A stretch of DNA of 6,788 bases, taken from contig JAQVXN010000104.1 of assembly GCA_028709135.1 (NCBI GenBank), forward strand, positions 1 to 6,788, read 5' to 3'. Both the position numbers and the translations under genes were made by a program. Shown here in pieces: positions 1 through 6,788 of the stretch. The DNA comes from Bacteroidaceae bacterium. Lineage in GTDB: Bacteria > Bacteroidota > Bacteroidia > Bacteroidales > Bacteroidaceae. Every line of letters begins with the position of its first letter. Position 1 is the stretch's first letter. The notes beneath the pieces are model-generated. The model saw only the letters and a list, made by a program, of their open reading frames with translations, had not been told where the DNA came from and searched no databases.

Positions 1-933
1 CATTCGGGCATAAATGCCATTGAGTTCTTCAATTTGTTCTGCCATATGATGGGTTTGCTCATTGATACGTTCAATGGAACCCACCTGCTTACTTACGCTC
101 TTCAACTGCAATTCGTACACTGTATTGATACCTGTCAATGTGCGATTTAAATTGGTCATTTCCTCACTGTCTGTTGTGAGGTGTGAACTTTGCTTCTCCA
201 CCTTGTCAAGAGTTTCCGTAAGTAACTTCAATTTCTCTGCATATTCTTTTGACGCTTGTTCCAACTCCGGCGTCATTGAAGCCTGCGCACGACGCAATAA
301 CTCTTCATTTGCCATCCGAATAATATCGACTAAACTATTAGCTGATACACCTGCTCCTTCGGCAGCAGCTTGAATTTTTGCACTAGGTTCAAATTCATTC
401 TCCTTTGATGGTTGCGTAACATTTTCAAAAGTTTCTCCTTTTCCTACGTGACGTGTATCCACGGACCCACTACCTATAATAACAGTCGTTCCGCCACCAC
501 CAACAACTCCAGCCGGAGCATCGGAAACCGCAGCTGCAGCGGCACCTTCGGCAGCTGTCCCATTTTCTGGCGGCATTACACCTCCACCAATTACGAAACC
601 TCCGCCTTGTGCTCCTCTTGGAGCAACACTACTTTGGGTAGACATCTTCTGGGATATTTCTTCGTCACTAGGTAATTCATCACTCAATTCACGATTAATC
701 TCAGCTTTATCAAATGGGCGATCGAATGCCGAAAGGAAAAACACGAAAACCTCCGTGCCCATTCCGATAAACAACATCAGGTTAGCGCCCTGCAAATGAG
801 TCAGTTTAAACAGCGTACCCAGGATTACGATAGACGCACCCCAGCTGTATGCATAATTCAGAAAAGTCTGACCAGGAACACTGTCCATCCAATGTTGCAT
901 GCGAACTACGAAATTTATTTTTGATGCTTTCAT
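1..933 (-). CDS. gldL: T9SS inner-membrane motor protein GldL/PorL (3' end missing)
   Basis: The frame is open from the ATG at 933 to the left edge, giving 311 residues with no stop, so the C-terminus is missing. In T9SS, GldL/PorL pairs with GldM/PorM in the inner membrane as the proton-driven motor for secretion and, in gliders, motility. Two membrane helices are visible at residues about 25-43 and 48-70. The second carries GTEVFVFFLSAFDRP, whose Glu61 matches the conserved membrane-embedded glutamate of GldL; Lys43 at the end of helix 1 probably matches the conserved lysine. A Gly/Ala-rich linker follows (about 105-160, with GGGFVIGGG and AAAAA), then a charged, probably coiled-coil cytoplasmic region (about 200-305). 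Flavobacterium GldL is about 215 residues as I recall, so this is a long PorL-type form. The gene starts 24 bases after the gldK stop, so it is almost certainly co-transcribed. PorM and PorN genes are expected next. The family call is strong; the roles of individual residues are inferred by homology. Confidence 0.93.
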   Translation of the reverse strand, partial: MKASKINFVVRMQHWMDSVPGQTFLNYAYSWGASIVILGTLFKLTHLQGANLMLFIGMGTEVFVFFLSAFDRPFDKAEINRELSDELPSDEEISQKMSTQSSVAPRGAQGGGFVIGGGVMPPENGTAAEGAAAAAVSDAPAGVVGGGGTTVIIGSGSVDTRHVGKGETFENVTQPSKENEFEPSAKIQAAAEGAGVSANSLVDIIRMANEELLRRAQASMTPELEQASKEYAEKLKLLTETLDKVEKQSSHLTTDSEEMTNLNRTLTGINTVYELQLKSVSKQVGSIERINEQTHHMAEQIEELNGIYARM

Positions 934-957
934 ATCTGTATTTTCTTCATAAAACGA

Positions 958-2394
958 TTATTTATTCTTACTTGCTGCAGAAGCCAGAGACCGTACGCAA
1001 CGAAAGCCAATATAAGAGCGCGGCTGATTCTGATATTCATAAGTACGCCACGCTGAACGGATCATAGATTCAGGATCTTTCCAGCTGCCGCCACGCACGC
1101 ATTTCTTTTTTAATGCATAAGGATCCTCCGGTGCTGCTTTATATGTCAATTCGGGGTTCAAGTCACTCATACTTTGCACACCCGCCTGCGTATAAACAGT
1201 ACTTGTCCATTCAGCCACATTACCCGCCATATCGTAAAGGCCATTCGAATTAGCTCCATAAATACCTACTTTAGAAGTAATCAGGTTACCATCTTCGGTA
1301 TAATCACCACGATCTGGTTTAAAATTGGCATAATAACAACCTTTTTCATTTTTCATCGAAGGATCGGTCCATGGAAAAGGATTACCTTCCTTGCCACGTG
1401 CCGCATATTCCCATTCTACTTCTGTCGGCAGTCGATAGCGCTGGAGTTGACGGGCTTCTCCACGCATCCCGCGTAACAGATATTCCGTACGCCACGCACA
1501 AAAAGCAGAAGCTTGTTCCCAGGTTACTCCCACTACGGGATAATCATTATAGTCTGCACTACTAAAATAAAGACGCATATACTTCTCGTTGTTCGCATTC
1601 GGAAAATCATTTACCCAGCATGTCGTATCTGGATAAATGTTCACAATATATGTGTTCAAAAAATCGTAATAACTAGACAAAGGACGTGTAATAGTTTTTC
1701 TTACAATATTTCCATCTTCATCAACATACGCCGTATCTTTTGAGATAGTTACCGGCTCATTGGTATCCGCCGTTTTATCGGTATTCAGTATTCTTTCCTG
1801 TGGATTCAGGCGATATTTACGTAAGGCAGCCTTAGCATAATCGTAAATTTCATAACGATAGTTCATCTGCTTATAATCCAGCATTCGTTCGCCCGTCACT
1901 GGGTTAGTAAAAAAGAGACTATTAATTGCAGCTTCCTCACTTTCGGTCGGATTCTTCCATGGAATAGGCCGCGACCAGTCCAAATAGGGTTTTGCAAGAG
2001 GATTACCTTCCTTATCCTCAGAAATTTTAAAAGCTTCATTTCCTCCATAATTGGGATCAGCCAAACGCTCTCGCAAAATAGAGTCTCGGACCCAATAAAC
2101 GAACTGCCGGTACATGGAGTTTGTCACTTCTTTTTGGTCCATCCAGAAACCATCCACTGAAATTTCCTTTGTAGGTACATCAGCTCCCCAGAGAGTGTCG
2201 TTTTTCGCCAAACCCACTTTTAAATTTCCGCGTTCCACTTTCACCATACCATATGGTGTTGGTTCCTCAAAAGGTTTCCCCGAGATGCCTACCACCTCGC
2301 CGCCAGACAACATCGACCTGCCACTTCCACCAAAGCAGGAGCCAAAAAGTATTATAGTCAAAACACCTGCTACCAGTATTCTTTCTATTTTCAT
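958..2394 (-). CDS. gldK: T9SS ring lipoprotein GldK/PorK, FGE-like fold
   Basis: This encodes 478 residues from the ATG at 2394. I chose that start because it puts a lipoprotein signal first: MKIERILVAG, a hydrophobic run, then LFGSC with Cys20 as the lipidation site. An in-frame ATG at 2457 would add 21 mostly charged residues in front of the signal and is less likely. GldK/PorK is an outer-membrane lipoprotein that forms the periplasmic T9SS ring with GldN/PorN. The fold is the SUMF1/formylglycine-generating-enzyme type, split by a GldK-style insertion: an N-terminal part at about 48-100 (DGFWMDQKEVTNSMYRQF), the insertion at about 100-280, and a C-terminal part at about 285-468 with YPVVGVTWEQASAFCAWR, YRLPTEVEWEYAARG, GLYDMAGNVAEW, RGGSW and GFRCVRS. 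The Cys pair that binds copper in true FGE is absent after RGGSW, in line with a structural role. The gene lies 64 bases after porP and 24 bases before gldL, with an A-rich stretch directly upstream of the start. Confidence 0.94.
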   Translation of the reverse strand: MKIERILVAGVLTIILFGSCFGGSGRSMLSGGEVVGISGKPFEEPTPYGMVKVERGNLKVGLAKNDTLWGADVPTKEISVDGFWMDQKEVTNSMYRQFVYWVRDSILRERLADPNYGGNEAFKISEDKEGNPLAKPYLDWSRPIPWKNPTESEEAAINSLFFTNPVTGERMLDYKQMNYRYEIYDYAKAALRKYRLNPQERILNTDKTADTNEPVTISKDTAYVDEDGNIVRKTITRPLSSYYDFLNTYIVNIYPDTTCWVNDFPNANNEKYMRLYFSSADYNDYPVVGVTWEQASAFCAWRTEYLLRGMRGEARQLQRYRLPTEVEWEYAARGKEGNPFPWTDPSMKNEKGCYYANFKPDRGDYTEDGNLITSKVGIYGANSNGLYDMAGNVAEWTSTVYTQAGVQSMSDLNPELTYKAAPEDPYALKKKCVRGGSWKDPESMIRSAWRTYEYQNQPRSYIGFRCVRSLASAASKNK

Positions 2395-2458
2395 ATTTCG
2401 TTTTTTTTCTTTATGGTTACAGAGAACTTTGCAGCTCCCTTTTTCTTTATCTTTCATT

Positions 2459-3400
2459 TTATAATAAGCGTACGCTCTTATGAAGATTTTTACCTTTCTT
2501 ATAAAGATTCAACTTCAGTTCGTAGCTCAATACGAGTTCGTGCGCTCCATTTTCAAAACCAACTCCGGAAGTATAGGCTTCGTAAGAATAGCTCAGTACA
2601 ACACCATGAAATTTCCCTCCCAAAAACAGAGCCATGGAATTTGTGGGACTGTATGAAGCACCTACAAAGAGCATTTTGTTTTCATTTGCATACTCCACTC
2701 TACCTGAGAGATACGCTTTCCATTCCACTCCGTCATACATGCCTAAAGCAGACGGGTGTATTGTCAAAAACGGGTTTCTTGTTTTAATATTGTATCCCGA
2801 CGTCAAATAATACGTTCGTTTAATTGCAATTTCATTATTTTCGCCCATTATCACCGTCGGTGCCGTCAAATGAAGCGCAGATATCCCCAAATAGAAATCT
2901 TTACGCTGAAAATACAAGCCACCGCCAACGTCTATCTTGGAACCGTTCACTGAGTTGGTAGGAATCGCTGGATCATTAGAATCATTCAAATCAACTTTGC
3001 TCCCATCAAACGTCTCACTCAGGAAATCGCCTTCGGCCCCAAACCCCAATAAACCTCCAAAAAGTTTGAAATGATAGGCATATTCCATAGATAGGCGCTT
3101 ATGAGAGAAAAAACCAATTTTATCATTTAAAAAATAAGCACCCAATCCATGATGCGGATTTAGAAAAAACATCGGCAGATCTACTCCTGCATACATCGTA
3201 GCTGGCGCATTTTCATAACCGGACATCTGAGAACTGTAAGTACTTAAAATACGCATATTCTCTGTTGTGCCAACCGCAGCAGGATTAAACTCCGGCTCCA
3301 TCATCCAGTAATGCGTGAACGACGGGTCGTATTGTCCCTTAACCTGCAATGTGCAGAAACTCAGAGTCACTACAATTGACAATAGTATCCATTTTTTCAT
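2459..3400 (-). CDS. porP: T9SS outer-membrane protein, PorP/SprF family
   Basis: This encodes 313 residues. The N-terminus MKKWILLSIVVTLSFC is a Sec signal peptide, with likely cleavage after VKG and a mature start at QYDPSF. PorP/SprF proteins are outer-membrane beta-barrels (about 14 strands); in T9SS, PorP associates with the PorK-PorN ring, and SprF-type paralogs help secrete particular substrates. Family signs are EPEFNPAAVGTTENMR at residues 35-50, a Tyr/Gly-rich alternating pattern throughout, LGAYFLNDKIG at 86-96, and a terminal strand segment HELVLSYELKLNL followed by a short basic tail. The position directly before gldK and gldL is that of porP in the Bacteroidales core operon, which favours the core component over a stray SprF paralog. 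The leader at 3401-3538 is AT-rich; I found no convincing TAnnTTTG promoter there, only a TATAAT-like stretch near 3411-3418 with poor spacing to any upstream element. No strong Shine-Dalgarno site is visible. Confidence 0.9.
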   Translation of the reverse strand: MKKWILLSIVVTLSFCTLQVKGQYDPSFTHYWMMEPEFNPAAVGTTENMRILSTYSSQMSGYENAPATMYAGVDLPMFFLNPHHGLGAYFLNDKIGFFSHKRLSMEYAYHFKLFGGLLGFGAEGDFLSETFDGSKVDLNDSNDPAIPTNSVNGSKIDVGGGLYFQRKDFYLGISALHLTAPTVIMGENNEIAIKRTYYLTSGYNIKTRNPFLTIHPSALGMYDGVEWKAYLSGRVEYANENKMLFVGASYSPTNSMALFLGGKFHGVVLSYSYEAYTSGVGFENGAHELVLSYELKLNLYKKGKNLHKSVRLL

Positions 3401-3538
3401 AATCCCACTTATTATAACTTATTTCCGCGCCTTTTATTGTCATGCAAACAAAAAAACTTCCTTTTCTACACGTTTCGCTATTTTTTAGATTTACCTTTCA
3501 ATTGACATGCATCTACTCATCTTAAATTCAAACAAAGC

Positions 3539-3572
3539 AGAACCCGGCTCTGCACATACAAAGTCGGGTTCT
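3539..3572 (-). terminator. Probable terminator hairpin after the DUF4965 gene
   Basis: Arms at 3539-3549 and 3562-3572 form a stem of up to 11 pairs around a 12-base loop. Read on the minus strand, the outer eight pairs are perfect (AGAACCCG with CGGGTTCT) and one A-C mismatch lies near the loop; on the plus strand the same pair is a G-U wobble. The hairpin begins about 26 bases after the stop codon of the exported DUF4965 protein and is followed on that strand by a moderately T-rich stretch (GCTTTGTTTGAATTT). The long, perfect U-tract of a textbook intrinsic terminator is missing, so efficiency is uncertain. No plus-strand gene is visible for it to serve. Confidence 0.55.
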
Positions 3573-3598
3573 CCTTTTATGCTTTATTTTTCAGCATG

Positions 3599-6112
3599 TT
3601 ATTTTTTCAACATTTTGTCCATTAACACCTTCATCCAATATCCCCCAATTACAGAACGCGCAATGAAAGCTTCATAGAGTCCGGTCTTCGTATCGTGCCA
3701 ATCACTGATAGGCACACGCGACTGCGTTTCGTTGATATATTTGTAGACCGGTTCCACAAACTTCAGAAACGTCTTGTTGTCTTTACTCATCGCAGCAGTC
3801 CACATAATCCAATCACTCTTCGTATAATCTTTGCGGCAGTCCAAAGGCAGTCCATAGATATTCTGTTTACTTAAATAATATTTAATTTCACGATCCATGG
3901 CGCCATTCGGGAAAATATTAGTCTGCCACATCTTATCCCAAATCATATTATATTTCTGGCTCCATGTTTCATTGCGATCGAAAGCTAAACGATAGTGATC
4001 GTTTTCCCGAGCATTCTGTTCCCACTTTTGAGCCATTTCTTTTGCTATACTCTCATATTTTGAGGCCGCGGCCTGGTCTCCACGCATTCCCGCCAATTTG
4101 GAATAAGCCAGAATTCCCATAATGGCTTTTGCAGAGAGATTGCAGTTGTGAGCCCAATGTCCGGCAAAATCATCCGTACAAAGTTGGTTTGCAGGATCCT
4201 GTCCATTCTCTACCAAATAATTTACCCATGGCGTCAAAACGTTCCAATATTTCTCAACAAATTTCGTATTTCCTTCCAATTGACAAATCGTAGCTGCCAA
4301 GGTCAGCATATTGCCAGCTTCCTCCAGCGGCATGTCACCTCCATAAGTTTGCCCATCTGCAATAGGATAAGTACCCATATCATGTGCGCTGAAAGGCTTT
4401 GTCCAACGACCCGTATAGCTGTATTCCAGAATACTCGTCATCATAGCTTTCTCCAACTCGGGATTATAAACCAAGAACAGAGGAGCTTCCGGATATGTCA
4501 AGTCTACCGTATTCACGCTACCATTGGAATTGTTTTCCTTAGAGAAAAACAGCAAGTGACCTTCATTATCCACAAACAATTTGTGAGCAGCTATCACATG
4601 ACGGTAAGAACCAGAAAGTATTTCTGCATAATGTTTGTTGCCGGCTTTTAAACCATCATCATATATTTGTCGGTCCGTCTCCCGACAGCGCCCCATAATA
4701 GCACTATAGTCATTTTTTAGTTTATCAAAGGCATCAAAAATTGTCACCTTTCCTTCGTGGGCCCAATAAGCCTTATACCGGTGGTAAAGATATTCGATGT
4801 CCTCCACTTCGTCATATCCAATCATGGTGAAACTTGATTTTGGCATCTCGTTCACCTGACCAAAATCGTGCATATAGGCCAATGCCGGAGTATCAGCAGC
4901 CTTACGGGCTATAATTTTGTCTTTTGTAGCCGGCAAAACGCCTTGTGTCATAAAACCATGTTGCATCTCCGTATAACTGCCCATACTCACCGCCCCGTTC
5001 ACAGCCGGTAAATATAGATAACCCCAGTCAATACAGATTCCATCACCCTTTTTAGCCAAAATAGGTTGTTCAATACTGCCTGACTTCAAATAGGTTGTCC
5101 CATTCTTCGTTTCTACAGTCGAAACTGTTGGTAAGTTTCCTTTATTCACAGTAATTTCCGGTGTAGCATCCATATAGAATTGCACACTATGTGCCTTCTT
5201 ATCTGTGGAACGTACTTGATAAGAAATATAATTGATAGGAGTAGAAAGCAAGTCGTAATCATTTATCAGCATCGGCGCCGTAAAAACAACATCAAGATCT
5301 ACCGGACCGCAGCTGAAAGTGTAATAAGAAGAGGTAGCTAAAACACTCACCGACTTCTGCACCGCTGTCTTCACAGCCATTTGCCCCGCTGTCACATTTC
5401 TATAAAGGCCAAAATCCAACAAGGCTCCACCTACCGTATTATGGCAGTGTGCTGCTATCACGTTTTTGCCTGCATGAAGAGCGTTTTTGGCAGATCCGGT
5501 CAAATGAAGTACCTGATCGTTTTTCCACGTATTCCCAGTATCAAGCACTTTCACTCCGTTAATGAAAACCTCAAAAACATCATCGTGAGAATAATTCAAA
5601 TACAGTTCCCCCTTTGCATCATCTTCGCTAAGATTCACTGTGCGGCGTACATAAACGTCAGAATTCTCTGCACTCCAGTCCGTGCGCACACCTGGTTGGT
5701 TTTCAGAGCCAAAAGCACCGGTACCTTTTTTCCAGGCCGTATCATCAAAATCCGCCTTCTCCCATCCTGCACCCTGTACCGTAGTAGCATAGGGAGCGGT
5801 CCAAGCCTCGTCTTTGGCCATCGGCAGCAAAACAGCCAGATTCATGTTTTCACTCCCCATGAAACGGTAGGTTTCGCCATCCACGCGCAGCAATCCCGTC
5901 AAGGGTTTCTCGTCACCCGTCCAATGACGGGTAGTTCCCTCATTGAGTTTGTCATACGGCGACCAAATTGAAAAATATGGGTCGTTCACCACGATCGGTA
6001 CCGCCGGCAAGCGTAAGTCCGTCTTTTGGTATGGCTTAAAAAAATCAGGCGTTTGAGCCTGAAGGAGCACAGCAGCAACAAGCGCAGTGACAAAAGTGAA
6101 TTTTCTTTTCAT
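3599..6112 (-). CDS. Exported DUF4965/DUF1793 (glutaminase A superfamily) protein
   Basis: This encodes 837 residues from the ATG at 6112, chosen because MKRKFTFVTALVAAVLLQAQ is then a clean signal peptide cut after LQA. The ATG at 6124 would add only MTTI and cannot be excluded. Domain order by eye: a DUF4964-like N-terminus (about 20-98, LRLPAVPIVVNDPYFSIWSP); an inserted beta-sandwich-like segment (about 100-238, with GWEKADFDDTAW, VYVRRTVNL, DVFEVFINGV and GKNVIAAHCHNT); a DUF5127-like part (about 250-480); DUF4965 (about 485-660); and DUF1793 (about 660-830). Signature stretches are DDFAGHWAHNCNLSAKAIMG, YNMIWDKMWQTNIFP, GLPLDCRKDYTKSDWIMWTA and ISDWHDT. Fungal members are annotated as secreted glutaminases. 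The helical C-terminal part resembles the toroid of glycoside hydrolases, so the substrate here is unknown. There is no T9SS C-terminal sorting domain, so Sec export to the periplasm is likely. The gene appears monocistronic, with its own promoter and a following hairpin. Confidence 0.9.
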   Translation of the reverse strand: MKRKFTFVTALVAAVLLQAQTPDFFKPYQKTDLRLPAVPIVVNDPYFSIWSPYDKLNEGTTRHWTGDEKPLTGLLRVDGETYRFMGSENMNLAVLLPMAKDEAWTAPYATTVQGAGWEKADFDDTAWKKGTGAFGSENQPGVRTDWSAENSDVYVRRTVNLSEDDAKGELYLNYSHDDVFEVFINGVKVLDTGNTWKNDQVLHLTGSAKNALHAGKNVIAAHCHNTVGGALLDFGLYRNVTAGQMAVKTAVQKSVSVLATSSYYTFSCGPVDLDVVFTAPMLINDYDLLSTPINYISYQVRSTDKKAHSVQFYMDATPEITVNKGNLPTVSTVETKNGTTYLKSGSIEQPILAKKGDGICIDWGYLYLPAVNGAVSMGSYTEMQHGFMTQGVLPATKDKIIARKAADTPALAYMHDFGQVNEMPKSSFTMIGYDEVEDIEYLYHRYKAYWAHEGKVTIFDAFDKLKNDYSAIMGRCRETDRQIYDDGLKAGNKHYAEILSGSYRHVIAAHKLFVDNEGHLLFFSKENNSNGSVNTVDLTYPEAPLFLVYNPELEKAMMTSILEYSYTGRWTKPFSAHDMGTYPIADGQTYGGDMPLEEAGNMLTLAATICQLEGNTKFVEKYWNVLTPWVNYLVENGQDPANQLCTDDFAGHWAHNCNLSAKAIMGILAYSKLAGMRGDQAAASKYESIAKEMAQKWEQNARENDHYRLAFDRNETWSQKYNMIWDKMWQTNIFPNGAMDREIKYYLSKQNIYGLPLDCRKDYTKSDWIMWTAAMSKDNKTFLKFVEPVYKYINETQSRVPISDWHDTKTGLYEAFIARSVIGGYWMKVLMDKMLKK

Positions 6113-6151
6113 TATTGTGGTCATATTTATGAATTCAACCTATTTTGAAAG

Positions 6152-6183
6152 CAAAAATACATCTTTTTCCTCTAATTCGCAAC
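6152..6183 (-). promoter_or_regulatory. Bacteroidales-type promoter for the DUF4965 gene
   Basis: On the minus strand, TATTTTTG (6159 to 6152) matches the Bacteroides -7 consensus TAnnTTTG in full. A GTTG at 6183-6180 matches the -33 element TTTG in three of four bases, with a 20-base spacer, inside the usual 19-21 range. Transcription would begin near 6145, giving a leader of roughly 30 bases before the ATG at 6112. The match is by eye; no transcription start is known. Confidence 0.6.
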
Positions 6184-6247
6184 TTCCTAGCAAAAAACAT
6201 TCCCAGCAAGAAATATCACTGCCTCTGCATGTTTAAAAATACAAAAG

Positions 6248-6321
6248 TGAGAAGTTCAACTCCGTACATACTTTTCTGATAATTATAAATCTTAGCCGGT
6301 TTGAAAAGAAAGAACTTCTCA
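6248..6321. repeat. 10-base inverted repeat in the intergenic gap
   Basis: TGAGAAGTTC at 6248-6257 is an exact reverse complement of GAACTTCTCA at 6312-6321, with 54 bases between them. Inside lies a shorter inverted pair, CTTTTC at 6271-6276 and GAAAAG at 6303-6308, and the self-complementary ATAATTAT around 6279-6286. Possible explanations are a long stem-loop in a transcript, an operator, or chance in AT-rich DNA. The arms are shorter than those that usually flank invertible promoters in Bacteroidales. Confidence 0.5.
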
Positions 6322-6437
6322 TCAACGGATCTCTCAATGTCGTCTTAATTTGTTTAATTTAATCTTGAAGACTCTGCAGCAGCATAGAATGAAGGATTTC
6401 AACGAGGTTTATTAGAGTCATCTATGGTTGCCTTTTT

Positions 6438-6788
6438 TTAATTGCTATGCTGCACGTCAGCCTCCTTCTTCTTAGGCATCACATTGAATTTCCACGTTAG
6501 GGAAAGCATAAAGTAACGTGGAATACTGTTGTTCCACGATTCAGTGCGACCTTGTGCATTAAGCACGTAACTGGTATTGGAGAGTTGGTGGAGAATGTCA
6601 AAACCTTGGAGTTTGGCTAACAGATTACCATGGAAGAAAGACCTGTTAAGTTGAGCATTCCAGACCCAATCCGTAGTGTTCATTTCAGACTGTTGGTAGC
6701 CGCGACGGGCAAAAAGACTGATATCAGTGAGGAGTTGCAGGTGCCAAAGCAATTGTGCCTGTACATTAACACCCATGCTGTAATCGCC
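6438..6788 (-). CDS. Outer-membrane beta-barrel protein, C-terminal fragment
   Basis: The frame is open to the right edge, so this is the last 116 residues of a larger protein whose 5' end lies outside the window; the ATG at 6776 is an internal methionine, not a start. The segment shows alternating beta strands and the closing motif typical of the Bacteroidota outer-membrane beta-barrel family (OMP_b-brl_3, TonB-dependent-receptor-like): LAKLQGFDILHQLSNTSYV, then NAQGRTESWNNSIPRYFML and the terminal strand SLTWKFNV. A short, charged tail (MPKKKEADVQHSN) follows the last strand. Such proteins usually have an N-terminal carboxypeptidase-regulatory-like domain and a plug, which cannot be seen here. 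The ligand is unknown. The stop codon is followed by an A-rich run on the coding strand and no clear terminator. Confidence 0.85.
   Translation of the reverse strand, partial: GDYSMGVNVQAQLLWHLQLLTDISLFARRGYQQSEMNTTDWVWNAQLNRSFFHGNLLAKLQGFDILHQLSNTSYVLNAQGRTESWNNSIPRYFMLSLTWKFNVMPKKKEADVQHSN

Larger units (their letters stand above)
6125..6437. other. Intergenic gap with no gene
   Basis: The 313 bases between the barrel-protein stop and the DUF4965 gene hold no credible coding frame. Besides the promoter at the left end and the 10-base inverted repeat at 6248-6321, there is a weak pair GACTCT/AGAGTC at 6370-6375 and 6414-6419 that could fold downstream of the barrel-protein gene, but it lacks a T-tract. 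The rest is AT-rich, with TAAT/TTTAAT runs around 6345-6364. I see no tRNA, riboswitch or insertion-sequence end. Confidence 0.6.

Noticed and set aside
62..675. Plus-strand open frames of about 100 and 87 codons
   Set aside because: They lie antisense to the gldL reading frame, which has clear membrane helices and family motifs; the plus-strand translations show no domain-like pattern.
958..2394. Active sulfatase-modifying (FGE) enzyme
   Set aside because: The lipoprotein signal, the GldK-type insertion, the missing Cys pair and the porP/gldL neighbours all point to the T9SS ring lipoprotein.
2413..2787. Plus-strand open frame of 124 codons across the porP-gldK junction
   Set aside because: It is antisense to the porP C-terminus and the gldK leader; it has no recognisable fold and no promoter that I could see.
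3401..3538. Promoter for the T9SS cluster
   Set aside because: TTTG and TAAGTTAT elements can be found before porP, but the spacer is 23 bases and the -7 match is poor, so I did not list it as a feature.
4148..5971. Plus-strand open frames of 167 and 196 codons inside the DUF4965 gene
   Set aside because: They are antisense to a protein with strong family signatures along its full length, have biased composition (many Ile, His, Arg, Cys) and lack any recognisable motif or upstream signal.
3599..6112. T9SS cargo protein
   Set aside because: The protein ends in a helical segment (GGYWMKVLMDKMLKK) and has no beta-rich C-terminal sorting domain, so its closeness to T9SS genes does not make it a T9SS substrate.
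6248..6321. Invertible phase-variable promoter
   Set aside because: The arms are only 10 bases, the interval is 54 bases, no TAnnTTTG promoter lies between them and no recombinase gene is in the window. I kept it only as an inverted repeat.

Overview
The window looks like chromosomal DNA of an anaerobic, gut-type member of the Bacteroidales (phylum Bacteroidota). The base composition is moderately AT-rich, the start codons are preceded by A-rich stretches rather than clear Shine-Dalgarno sites, a TAnnTTTG-type promoter element is present, and every gene belongs to a family typical of this phylum. Because type IX secretion (T9SS) genes are present, a Parabacteroides-like or related lineage fits better than Bacteroides sensu stricto, but the genus is inference. 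All five genes are on the minus strand, so the biological order runs from right to left.

From the right edge: (1) the C-terminal end of an outer-membrane beta-barrel receptor-like protein, cut by the window edge; (2) a gap of about 310 bases with a 10-base inverted repeat and, at its left end, a good Bacteroidales-type promoter; (3) a complete gene for an exported 837-residue protein of the DUF4965/DUF1793 'glutaminase A' superfamily, which carries an inserted beta-sandwich-like segment, followed by a hairpin that probably ends its transcript; (4) a three-gene cluster, porP/sprF-like, gldK/porK and gldL/porL, the last running off the left edge.

The three left-hand genes form the start of the conserved T9SS core operon porP-porK-porL-(porM-porN). 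PorP is an outer-membrane beta-barrel protein. GldK/PorK is a lipoprotein that forms the periplasmic ring with PorN. GldL/PorL is the inner-membrane subunit that, with PorM, makes the proton-driven motor. PorM and PorN are expected just beyond the left edge. The DUF4965 protein and the barrel fragment lie upstream, have no visible functional link to the T9SS, and are separated from it by the hairpin and about 200 bases.

I see no RNA gene, CRISPR array, insertion sequence or phage element. I found no convincing new system: the region is a recognisable T9SS locus next to a common exported enzyme. The points worth a second look are the inserted domain and uncertain substrate of the DUF4965 protein, the missing catalytic cysteines in the FGE-like fold of GldK, the long Gly/Ala linker in GldL, and the inverted repeat in the gap.
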